NCBI GenBank assembly: GCA_025716855.1
Contig: JAIXMQ010000005.1
Location: 682,001-746,000, forward strand
Reading direction: 5' to 3'
Source: Pilaira anomala
Lineage: Eukaryota > Mucoromycota > Mucoromycetes > Mucorales > Mucoraceae
DNA: 64,000 nucleotides
The position numbers and the translations under genes are program-made. Numbering within the stretch: the stretch's first letter is position 1; every line of letters starts with the position of its first letter. The notes below the pieces were generated by a model. That model had not been told where the DNA came from. It did not search any database and was given only the letters and a program-made list of their open reading frames with translations. Shown here piece after piece: positions 21,667-31,984 of the stretch.

Positions 21667-23231
21667 ATTTAACAACAAATTCGAATAATAAAAAAAAAAC
21701 AAGAAGAAAAGAGTTTTACTCAATTTAAATATTTTAAATATCATAACTTAAATTCAGAACGGTTGTTGTAGTACAAAAAAAAGACACAGCCTTACATTTC
21801 TATTGCTTAATAGACTAACATGTCACACTCAAAGTAGAAATCCACCCCCTTTAGGGTAGTTGCTTTGCTCAGAGCACTCTAATAGATGAGCAGGTATTGG
21901 TCTAAATAAATGAGTTTGCCAACGATTACACGAATGAAAAAAAAAAAAAAATTGTGTGGGAGGACATTAGGGCTTTTATTGGCTGCGACTACTTAAGATC
22001 ATCCAGAAACTTTTATTGTCTGCATATTTAAGACCTTCCAGAAGCTGCCGAGCTTGTGAAAGTTGACTACAAACAATAATGAACATCATTAGGGAGTTTT
22101 GAATGCATATCTAAGTGCAATGTAAACTTGACATCTTTGGAAAAAGACATAATTATTTATTAACAGACTTTATATAACCATGTTGTTCATAATATAGGGG
22201 GAACGAAGGATTCTTATAACTTACAGAATAGAAGAATAATAAAAGCATCAAATTATTCTAAAACAATAGTTTGGAATTCCAGACTTTAGCTGGGTTTTTG
22301 TACATCTTTTTTTTTTTTGTACTCATTTCATATTTAATGACCCCGATCCAACTTGAGTCTTCCTGTCAAAAAAATAAATCAGACAAGAGCCGATCTTCCT
22401 ATTTGAATGATCCGTGTTACTGCTGTGATACTTTTCTCAAAAGGCACTAAAAAGTACGCTCGTTTTCCTTATTCTTGCGTAAAAAATTTAGCTCCTTCAC
22501 TATTCATTTATACTTTAAAGAGTTGATGACCTTTATCAGTAAAAATTAAGATGAACGAAAATGTTTTCTTTGAGATTTTTACGGATTTAGTAAAAAAGAT
22601 TAGAACTTGTTGGTTACACACCCAAGGATTTTTTTTTTTTTTGTAATTTTCAGCAGTCTTTTTACGTTTGTCCCTAATTCCTTCCTTATATGACAATAAA
22701 GGTTACAATGGGAGGTTTGGGGGCACAATCTGGCTTTTTTAAATTTGGGGGGTATTGGGGGAATCATTTGGAAATTGGGAGGAGGAGGGGGTGAGTGCAA
22801 AATAAAACTAAAATAGAGTTTTATAGTTCATGATAAATCACTTGAGATATTGTCTTGAAACTTCATAAAAAAAGGGAGAAAAGACTAAGTATGGCGAGAC
22901 TTCTTATGATCTTTAACTAGAGTGAAAAAACAAGAGAGCTATTGGAGCTAATCTGCCTTTTTATACTAAGATAATATCAGCTGAATTTTTATTTATTATG
23001 GACTGCTTGTACCTAATATTGAAAAGTAATCTCTTGCGAGAAACAAGTAAATGCCTTATCACTGATAAATTGTTCAGTAATCTTCTTTTATCTCTTTTTC
23101 TTTCTTTCTTTCTTCATACTACTTATATGTATTCTTTTTCCAAATAATGCCGAGAATTGTTTTATACCCTGTGCAAGAGAGCTTTTTCGTAAGAAAAAAT
23201 GGGATAAGATGTTAAATCTTCCTTGATCATA
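21667..23231. other. Gene-poor stretch upstream of kelch copy B
   Basis: About 1.5 kb without a supportable gene. A Pro-rich minus-strand open frame at 22600-22800 overlaps a G/A-biased sequence and shows no domain. The copy B promoter must lie at the left end; A/T runs and TTTAAATATTTTAAATA-like sequence at about 21724-21740 could serve as a TATA region. Confidence 0.45.
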
Positions 23232-23882
23232 ATGAGTAGCAGCGACGAGGACCTGCAGGCGGGGGTAAATGTTGTCAATACATCTTAAAATATATCATTA
23301 CTTACTCTTATATAATTCATTAGAAAAAAGAAAAAAAGATACACCTGAAGAACTACAAGCAAAACAGAGAAGTCGGCAATCTAGAGACCAGGAAGTTGCA
23401 GAAAGCTCAAAATCTGCTCAAACCCGTGTAATCAGAGGATATATCGTATTTTTGGTGGTCAATATGAATACTATTCTATTAAAATACCTTTGAAATCAGT
23501 TTTTCGAACAGGGAATTCTGATACATTTATAAACAAAGTTAAAATCATTTCCGCATTCAGCAGAGAAGTTATCTTCAAGGCCCAACTTTTCGTAAACTAC
23601 TATATAATTACCAACTGTTTGACAACAATACCCATCGAGATTTTCAGCCAAAATTTTTGGTATAGCGTTTGCATGTTGATTTTTGGAAATCTCAGTAGTC
23701 AAGAACTTCAAGTTAAGTATTCATCAGTACCCAATATTGGTAATGCATTTGATCAATATTTTCAAGATTATTCATTGTCCATGCGCCCACTTTCAGGCTT
23801 AAAAGAATACTCACAGTGCCTTTCTTCAGCTTGTATTACACTGGAAACAACTTATAACAACTATTATGTCGAAAATTTTTAA
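23232..23882 (+). pseudogene. Broken multi-copy type gene, possible N-terminal part of an OrfB/Fanzor-like protein
   Basis: A start MSSSDEDLQAG at 23232 is followed by a GTAAAT donor and an acceptor before a Lys-rich block (KKDTPEELQAKQRSRQSRD). The frame then shifts near 23445, and the next frame reads QRIYRIFGGQYEYYSIKIPL, KSVFRTGNSDTFINKVKIIS, FVNYYIITN, EIFSQNFWYSVCMLIFG and YFQDYSLSMRPL, ending at 23882. The order of a Lys-rich start, an LKSV helix and an F-(S/T)-QNF-(W/I)-YSV block reminds me of the N-terminal region of repeated Mucorales proteins that carry an OrfB zinc-ribbon (Fanzor/TnpB-like) C-terminus. This is from memory of the pattern, not a search. The RuvC-like core is absent, so the locus is not functional as seen. 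Confidence 0.35.
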
Positions 23883-24917
23883 GATAAATTAAGCCAGTAT
23901 TTATTTTTTAAAATACTTGTCCAATTTCCGTCCATAAAAAAAAGGCTTAATAAGAAAAGTAGTAGAGGAGCACTCTTGTTCCCATTAATAACGCTTACTG
24001 GAGAACCTAACCTGAACGTGTTTGATTAAATTAAAAATCAAAATACGAGAAATGAAGTGGTAGCAGCTGCTCAAAACCCGATTTTTATAAATGAAGTCAA
24101 ATCACTCCTGCCTCAGGACTTGACCCCACAAAAACCCTTAACCAAAGCAAGAGTTTCCGAATCACCAGGCCTAATTATACCACTGTAACTATCGTAAAAT
24201 ACTTGAAGAATACGAAGAATATCGAGTCAGGTGTACTGAAACTGCCGCACAAGAAATTGTGGAGGCCTCTGAAAAAATTATCAAGTATTTCTTTAATTCT
24301 CTTACGATACAAAGTCTGTTATCACTGCTGCACAAGCATCTATCAAAGTATCAGAAGCTGTAGCTTTAGCTACTGAATCAGTTATTACTGTAGAGTAAAA
24401 TACAGCTCCTCATTTTCCCTCAAATCCAAAAAGAACTTATGTTTTTCTTTTAACAGGATCAGCTATGACTTTCAATGCACAAGTTTATAACACCAATTTC
24501 ACAACTGTTACCACTTATCAACTCCTGTTCTAGGTACTATACTTTCTAATGCTATTCAAGAGATTTTAGACTTGGTTAATGGTTATCATGTTTCCAGCTC
24601 AACTACAATACCAATACAAATAAAGCCAATAGAAAGAACCTCTTTTTCTGCAGCAGAATCTACTATCTACTTTTAAATAGCTTTTGAATTGAACAAGATA
24701 ACCTGCTTTTGACGTTCACAATCTTTTTTTGAATTTCAGCAGTGGATTGAAATAAAATCTTGATTATGATGTTGAAGACATCCAAATACGCAATAATAGT
24801 TTCAGCCAAGCCATTTTAGTATCATTGGAAAGAGCTTTTTCGTCTTCAGTAGGACTTACTATTCTCTTTAAAATAGCTTTTGAATTATTAAGATAACTTG
24901 CTTTGACTTTTTCACGT
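23883..24917. other. Decayed sequence following the 23-kb remnant
   Basis: Short protein-like pieces in changing frames (for example CRKILEEYEEYRVRCTETAA near 24200 and KSVITAAQASIKVSEAVALA near 24310) with frequent stops. It looks like an old, mutated coding region, but I cannot assign it. Confidence 0.35.
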
Positions 24918-25045
24918 ACCAACACCAGCATTAGCACCAGCATTAGCACCAATATCACCAAAACAAGCATTAGCACCAATATCATCGACACCAGCATTAG
25001 CACCAATATTTCCAGCACAAGCATTAGCACCAATATCACCAACAT
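24918..25045 (+). repeat. Degenerate minisatellite with GCATTAGCACCA core
   Basis: Six copies of GCATTAGCACCA are separated by AATATCACCAA-type spacers, giving units of 12-30 bp. One plus-strand frame stays open as a Pro/Ala-rich run (ALAPISP repeated) to the TAA after SLPQ. It may be part of the decayed gene upstream. Confidence 0.7.
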
Positions 25046-25084
25046 ACGTCTGTTCTCATAAAGAAGCCAAGGATCAAATACATC

Positions 25085-25530
25085 AACTTTCATTACCACA
25101 ATAAAACTTGATACTCGACAAAAGAAACCCAGAACGAAACTGGTATAAAATATTATAAAACTCATACAGTAATACACTTACCCCTCGAAAAGTAAACTTT
25201 TGGAGTCGGGAATCATCCGGCGGTAAAGTTAATTACTGCAGCAAAAAGAAAAGTCGAGATCTGCACTATTGCAACAGCATGTAACTAGAGTATTACACTT
25301 CAAGAAGTGCTGATTGAGGGATGTCAGAACATCATGAATGTTCTGCGATACGGACATCGCAACATGCCCAATACAATCACACAATAGAGTACATGCCTGA
25401 CAATTAAAAGAAAATGGAGAGGGAAACAAGTAGGTAAAATTCCTGTTTAGTGCTTGGTTATATAAAAATTGACGCGGTTTAAATTTAGCCGCATATAAAA
25501 AAAAATATGCAGACATCATAAAATCCGCTG
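25085..25530 (+). repeat. Dispersed repeat, copy 1 (related to 40950-41390)
   Basis: Shares ordered blocks with the 41-kb copy in the same orientation: CGACAAAAGAAACCCAGAA, AACTGGTATAAAA, AAGTAAACT, GTCGAGATCT, AAGTGCTGATTG, ATGTCAGAACAT and later CAGACAT-ATAAAAT. Divergence is high with many small gaps. The segment probably derives from a mobile or repeated gene; broken frames include AAKRKSRDLHYCNS. Confidence 0.6.
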
Positions 25531-25730
25531 TTACCTTATTTTATTATCCTTAATAACAATGATGCCCTTTAACAGCACTGTATTTTAACTAGTACACTTC
25601 TTAAAAAATCTGTCTGTTATAAAAAATAATAGAAATTTTCTACTGATTTAACTATTTTAATAGATTTCATATTTTTATTTCTTTACATATTGGAATCCCT
25701 TATATATATTTATCTCTCCATTGTATTCTA

Positions 25731-26100
25731 CTTATAAAGTCTCGTTTTAATAAGTCCTCCTAATAAAGTAGCTATTTTTTTTAATATAGAGAAAAATTCC
25801 ATGCTAACGTGACTTTTTCATCAAGTTTTTATGTGTTGGAAGTCATTGAAGTGCTTTAAAAGTCAAATTTTCGATGATTTGAAATATTATTAAGTCAAGG
25901 TCAAGTAAATATGTTTTAAAACATGAAAAAAGAGTCAGGTATTTATATAACTTTTTTTAGTCTCGTGATGTCGAAATTAGGTTTCTAATAATCTTGTTGG
26001 CTAGCAGCTCTTTGAAGTGGATTAGTTATCTCTTCTATGTCAACTTTATGGGTTAAATACGTACAAAATATTTCAAATATGTAATCAAAAATAAGGACGT
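25731..26100 (+). repeat. Inverted repeat, left arm
   Basis: 370 bp that reappear in reverse orientation at 28358-28743 with a few substitutions and one local difference (a longer AT stretch in the right arm). The minus strand of this arm encodes an open C-terminal frame containing FDYIFEIFCTYLTHKVD and EEITNPLQRAASQQDY, kept in the other arm with a single noticed residue change (I to T). Confidence 0.88.
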
Positions 26101-28357
26101 CAAGATAAATGGTTGTGTGTGTTATATGTACTTTTATTGACGTTTTGTGTATGAGTCTCATATTAAATAGGTGCATACATTTATGCATGTTTTAAATCTC
26201 AACAAATTTTGGGCGCTACACATGACCGCAAACAGGTTTATTTTAGCACCTTTTTTTTTCTATTTCTTTCTACCTTTTTTTTTTTCTTTTTTCCTTTTCT
26301 TCTTCAAATAAAACATACACATTCTTTAAAACTACCTTTTTGATGACACACAAGATATTGTATCAAGAAATGAACAACTTTGAGATGTGCATAATGAATA
26401 ATATCAATGGTAAGACATATAACGTTATTACGGGAAGAAACAGATAACTGTCTAATATATTCCCACGTGTTCTTAAGAATGATTCTATATTTATTTTACT
26501 ACAAATCCTTGCGTATAAAATGGCTACTTCTTCCTTGGTTGCTAAGCTTTTGTCTTGATATTGCTTGGTTGGTCTAATACAACGGTTGTTGCCATGGGGA
26601 GAATGTCTGATTCAAGATGACTCTATTTTACATGTAAGAGATCTTCGTCTGGTTGATACTGTTTGGTGTGTGAGATGTTAGTATAATCTATACGTATAGT
26701 TTAATTGAAAGATTCAGTACTGGCTATCGAAAACAGCTTTTGACCATGAATAACCGATTCCATTATTTGCTGACTTGCTTCTTAACTGACTCGCAGTACA
26801 ATATGGGCACCGTAGTCGGGATAGTAGTGCCATTAGTAGAGATGTTCCATCCATCTGAGGTGGCTTCGTTTCGTTGGGAGGAGATAGCTGGGAAATGGCT
26901 TTTTAATTTTACAAAGGTATTTATTTATCTTTCTTGCTCATCATGATGTATTCGTCAAACGTCTCTTTTGTTGACTGTGATGGTTACTGTTTGATATGTA
27001 ATCTCTTTCTTTTTAATCTGGCAACATGGTCTTGACTACTACTCTTATATATTCCTTGAAATAATCCTTGCTCTTAACAGAAACAAAACAAGAAACCAAA
27101 AAACCAAAAAACCAAAAAACCAAAAAATCAAAAAATCAAAAAATCAAAAAATCAAAAAATCAAAAAATCAAACAAAACTATTATAACTGCTCTGGCTAAT
27201 CCGGAAAGCATTTTTTACACATCTGTTTTCATTTACTCGCCTAATATGAAGTACTTGCAAGCTTGTATACTTTTTAATTCCCAACTCGAGGCCTTCTTCA
27301 TATCAAAATTACTTCTCAATTCATATTTGGCTCCATCCTTACGTAGACATAATTGTTGGTTTATCTTCTCTGAAATACCTTTTAATCCTGGTCAAGTCGT
27401 TACTACAATCATCCGTTTTGAAAATACTTAAACATATAGACAAGCTCTCTGCACTACATATTCATCTTAAATTAATTAAGAATTCCCATTGCATACATCT
27501 TCTAACAAAAAAAAAAAAAAAAAAAAAAAAACCTAAACTAATTCAAAGTCTCCCACATATTAAAAAACATAAATTCCTATATTCATCTCGTAACTACATA
27601 CAAAAATAAAGCTTTCATCGCTTCTTTTTCCTTTTAAATCAATTTATAACCATTCATTTCTTTCTGTCAATTTTGTTTCCTAAGAATGGTAAGAAGAAAA
27701 AAAGCGTACATACAGTGTTCTGATTTACTATACCAATTGGTATTTACATGACATAATTCAAAGTAAACACCTCTTTCTAATGCTTTGTTTATATCAACTG
27801 AATTTAATTCAAATGATAAAAGTTCAGTATAAGGAAATTAAATCATACAGATATTGTAATTCGTGCAAACTTCTTTAAATGTATTTAGACTATTTCTTCT
27901 TCTGTAACACGAGTCAAAATTCTTTAACAAAACCATACATATTCCTTGGATTCAGCTGGATGTGTTAGAAAAAAAAAATTAAGATAAATAAAACCTCTTA
28001 CTTTTCCTTCCATAGTAAAATTTAAAGCGACTATAGATCCTTGAAAATAAGTAACCGCGGCAAGATCAACTTTAAATTGTCAGTAGAATTGCAATCAGAA
28101 TCAGTAGGTCATAGTATATTAAAATCGCAATACACGTTCAATAGAAAAAAAAAGAAACAAATAGTGGCTTATTGAAACTGGCTATAAAGCTTTGCCCTTT
28201 TTTTTCACCGAATAATGTATCTTCTGTTGATATTGACTCAGGTAATGAAGACTGTTCTTTATCAATTCATGAGAGTATGTATATATATACGGACTCGGCC
28301 TTTACTTTGTTATTTTTAGCCAGATAAAAATAGAAACAAACCAACAAAAACAAAATA
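26101..28357. other. Spacer between inverted repeat arms
   Basis: About 2.25 kb of AT-rich DNA. Short open frames (26740-26946, 27246-27431) show no recognisable family. It holds the heptamer tandem repeat at 27092-27172 and an A-run at 27509-27530. No gene can be supported. Confidence 0.45.
27092..27172 (+). repeat. Heptamer tandem repeat, AAAAACC then AAAAATC
   Basis: About eleven 7-bp units. The first four or five read AAAAACC and the next six read AAAAATC, so one base variant is homogenised in each half. Confidence 0.9.
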
Positions 28358-28743
28358 ACGTCCTTATTTTTGATTACATATTTGAAATATTTTGTACGTA
28401 TTTAACCCATAAAGTTGACACAGAAGAGATAACTAATCCACTTCAAAGAGCTGCTAGCCAACAAGATTATTAGAAACCCAATTTCGACATCACGAGACTA
28501 AAAAAAGTTATATAAATACCTGACCCTTTTTTCATGTTTTAAAACATATTTACTTGACCTTGATCTAAAAAAATATATAAATATATATTCAAATCATCGA
28601 AAGTTTGACTTTTAAAGCACTTCAATGACTTCCAACACATAAAAACTTGATGAAAAAGTCACGTTAGCATGGAAGTTTTCTCTATATTAAAAAAAAATAG
28701 CTACTTTATTAGAAGGACTTATTAAAGCAAGAGACTTTATGAG
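28358..28743 (-). repeat. Inverted repeat, right arm
   Basis: Reverse complement of the 25731-26100 arm (see there). It ends about 110 bp from the point where kelch copy C loses similarity to copy D. Confidence 0.88.
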
Positions 28744-28854
28744 TGGGAGACACAAATTCATGGCTATGCAAAATCCAGAATATGATATCTTTAAACTATA
28801 ATAATGAGCACAATCAAATCATTTCACATTATTTGCAACTACTTGTATAACATA

Positions 28855-29682
28855 TGTATTAGTATTTTCTTTTTTTTTAAAAAAAAATAAAGAGAGATAA
28901 CTTTAGCATCTACATTTATCTATCGCCACCGTTTCTGATATAGTTGTACTTAGCAAAAATCTCCCAAGAATTATCTTTGAAATTGTATACAATCGCTTGA
29001 TGTACCATAGGTTTACCGTCAGAATTTAATCCTCCTTGAATTAAGAGCCGTTCCCCATCTGGTGCTACCGCTGCTTGCGAATCCTTTCTTTTTCTAGTAA
29101 CAATATTGGCTGGATTGATGGGTGTTACCTCTTCCCACTGACTGTTTAAATTATACAATAGGGGTATTCAGACCTATTTGTGATAAAATCAGACAAATTT
29201 ACGTTAGCCAATAAAATTAATTTGGGTATGAATACCACAAATGTAAAAAAAAAAATACAAATTTTGTGTTTTACATATAATTTGTACTAAAATGCAAATT
29301 AACTGAGATTTGTTCTGCGTTTTTGGCGTTCAAATATAAAAATCTGACAAATGTTTTTTTAACCAATCAAATTACTTGAAATTTTGTACGATTTTAGCAC
29401 AAATTGGTCTGAACACCCCTAATGGATCACTAGTAGCTTTTTATATATCGAGCGAATTTAAAATATCATTGCTAGGGATCCCCTCAATAAACCCACCAAA
29501 AACAATTAATCTATCCGCTTAATAGTGCACACGCTAATTTTATAAATAAATGAGTAACTTTATTTAAGTTCTTTCAAAGTAAGTTTAGTTTTACTTTGTC
29601 CGCCACGAGATGATGATTCTTTTGATTTAACGTTTGCTACGAGAAAAATTATAAAGAATAAAAGTGAGTGAAAAGTCTTCAT
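28855..29682 (-). pseudogene. Truncated kelch gene, copy C, interrupted by a small transposon
   Basis: The minus strand starts at 29682 with a signal-peptide-like MKTFHSLLFFIIFLVANV, shares the CAAA|GTA donor of the paralogues, and has an exon 2 with KDNSWEIFAKYN and LLIQGGLNSDG. Defects: a TAG early in exon 2 (CALLSG then stop), a 261-bp insertion at 29160-29420, and TAA in place of the Gln codon just before the intron 2 donor. Similarity to copy D continues into intron 2 and then stops near 28855; exons 3-9 are absent. It is a dead, truncated duplicate closest to copy D. Confidence 0.85.
29160..29420 (+). mobile_element. MITE-like element with 31-bp terminal inverted repeats
   Basis: The left end AGGGGTATTCAGACCTATTT continues to GTGATAAAATC, and the reverse complement of the right end is AGGGGTGTTCAGACCAATTT then GTGCTAAAATC: 28 of 31 positions agree. 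The flanks carry AAT on both sides (29157-29159 and 29421-29423). Removing the element and one AAT restores exactly the length of the aligned exon of kelch copy B, which supports a 3-bp target duplication. No protein is encoded, so it is a non-autonomous DNA transposon. Three-bp duplications occur in the PIF/Harbinger group, but AAT is not their usual TWA. Confidence 0.85.
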
Positions 29683-31984
29683 AGTTCTTTAGCAATGAAT
29701 TTGAAAAGACTAGAGAGAAGAGGAAAGAAAAACGGCTTACCTCGAATTAAGTATTTAAGCTTGTCACTTTCGTAAACACCTGGTAAGGCGCAGGTTTCCA
29801 GTTATTAATAATTAGAGAAATAGAGAACACATGATTAATTGGAGCACAAACTACAAAAGCTAATTGAAAGAAGCATTTCATTTTCGAAAAATTAATTTTT
29901 TTTTTTTTGGCCTTGAGCACCCATTGTAAATTTCATTTATGTAAAGATCATGGATATTATGATTTGGTCAAAAACAATTGCAGAGCAAAAAAACCGACAA
30001 GCTTCTGACATCTTTTCCCAATATAAAATCATTCAACCTTTTTATGTTATGCAAAGGCTTAGACTAGCGTGCAAACCAATCTCCCTATTCTGATCATTCG
30101 TGCTACTTTTTTCGAGGCTTAAAAAACCTTATTTTACACAAAGTAACTGCGCCAGCTTTTAATTATTTTTGATTCTAATAATTAGATATAATCAAATTAC
30201 AGCTATATGCGGGTTTATATTAATAAAAAATAAAGCTTGTCTGCCTCTCTATCAACCATGCGAAGTTGAATCTAGAGTATCGAAGAAATTTTTACCGGTA
30301 ATCTTGTTCAAAAATGCTATATTAGAGGTACTCATAATAAGATACACGATTAACACCTTGGTATTTGAATGATCCAAAAGAAAAACGCGATAAATTTGCT
30401 ACTCTCTTTTAAGTCACTCACAAGTTGAAGGAAAAATTCCCTAACGACGACTTCCCGGCGCCAGCTTCGATTATTGCTATGCATAAGGTGTTGACTGACT
30501 AGTTAAGCTTTAGTTTGAAGAAAACTGATATATACAACAGCAAAAGAGTTCATGAACGTATCATTATTCAAAGATAAAACTATGCAACCATAATATAAAT
30601 ATGTATGCAGCATTTTTTTGATTTATACTTAAAAGAGAATCAAAGTGAATAAGTATTTTCTTGATAAGTAAGAGTGTTCAAGTTAATTTAATTGTTTGTA
30701 TCATATAATAGCCCTGCAACTGCTCTTCAAAACCTACAAATTCAAATATCAATATCACAATTTTATAGTTTTTATCAGAACAGTCTTGGAAATACCATAC
30801 AGAAATTCAACTAGCGTCTCGCATTGCTTTTTAAGAATTTGACTGTCGTTTGTTTTTTAATTTTTCTGTGTTGGCCTTTTTCCTACCATACAGAAGCATA
30901 ATTACTTAAGTGCTGGGTTGTTGTCCACTCACCAGTAATTGGGAACGGTGTGTGCTGGATTTATCCAGTCGAGAGAAGACAATTCTACTTATAATATCTG
31001 TCAGTACAATAGATATGTTAGGTCACTTTTCATTTCTCTCAAGCATTTGAATCTAGAAGCACTTGATCACTGAAAAAAATACCACCAATATAAACTTTAT
31101 TTTTAAACTAAATGTACAAATATTGTCAAATAAAATGCACGAAAGAGCCATCCAAGAGCAAGGCATTGTAGTCAATGACTTTTCCGTAATCTATAAAGTT
31201 AGGTATTATCAAATTTCTTGATAAACAACCAATTTATACTACAAGATATAATCTATTTATATTTTTTTTCGAAGAATATAGGTATATTTTATCTTACCAC
31301 TAATTATATATGCTATGGTACTCTTTCCAATATAGATGAAGCGTATACAAAGAATTAAAAAGAAGCTAAATATTTAAACAAAGTAATATATTTATGTTTT
31401 ATTCTTGATGTAAGTAGTCCCAGAAAAAAAAAAGTAACAACAACTTGGGCGCAGTTACCCATCACATTATTAAAAACAAACATAAAGATATATGTGTAAA
31501 TGTTTTGGGATTTTAAATACCTAATTGTTTTTATAATAAGTTGTTCTATCGGAACTACATTCTAACTATAATAAAAAATTTCCAAGATCGGAGGGGGGCA
31601 TAAGATGTCTTCAAACGTGTTGGATAAAGAATATTTTTAGGTTTTCAAGATTTTGATACGTTTTGTTCATTATTTAAAAAGCAATACTTTCCCAGGAGAC
31701 TCAATGGGAATACTAAAACTGATGATACAAATAGGCTTATACGTTAATTTAAGCCTTTGCACCTGGTAGACCTGGTGTAATAAAATCAAATCTCCTAATC
31801 AAGTAAGTAGTAAAACATTTTATAATTCATTGCTATGATATTCATGATCTCAAAAAAAAAAAAAAAGAAATTACAATACTTTAGTAACCGATGTTTACGA
31901 AAATTGCAAACTTAAATATTTAATTTGAGCTAAGTCGGTTTTCCTCTTCTTTTCTTTTGTCTTTTTTAAATTTTATTGTTAAAT
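29683..31984. other. Gene-poor stretch between kelch copies C and D
   Basis: 2.3 kb with no supportable gene. The two ends carry the divergent upstream regions of copies C and D. The open frame at 30169-30372 has no domain features. Confidence 0.5.
31910..31945 (+). promoter_or_regulatory. Conserved upstream block of kelch copies C and D
   Basis: The block ACTTAAATATTTAATTTGAG followed by C-TAAGTCGGTTTTCCTC lies 40-75 bp upstream of the copy D ATG. Its counterpart (reverse strand, about 29727-29765) precedes copy C. The AATATTTAA part could be a TATA-type element. Conservation may also reflect recent duplication only. Confidence 0.4.

Noticed and set aside
22600..22800. Pro-rich minus-strand frame MHSPPPPP
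   Set aside because: Arises from a G/A-biased stretch; no splice context, homologue-like motif or start support.
24918..25045. CRISPR-like array
   Set aside because: Repeat units are short and uneven, spacers are themselves repeated, and the genome is eukaryotic.
25229..25519. Cys-rich minus-strand frame of 96 codons
   Set aside because: Not conserved in the related repeat at 41 kb, so it is likely an antisense artefact of a decayed element.
25731..28743. LTR retrotransposon
   Set aside because: The two arms are inverted, not direct, and no reverse transcriptase or integrase motifs lie between them.
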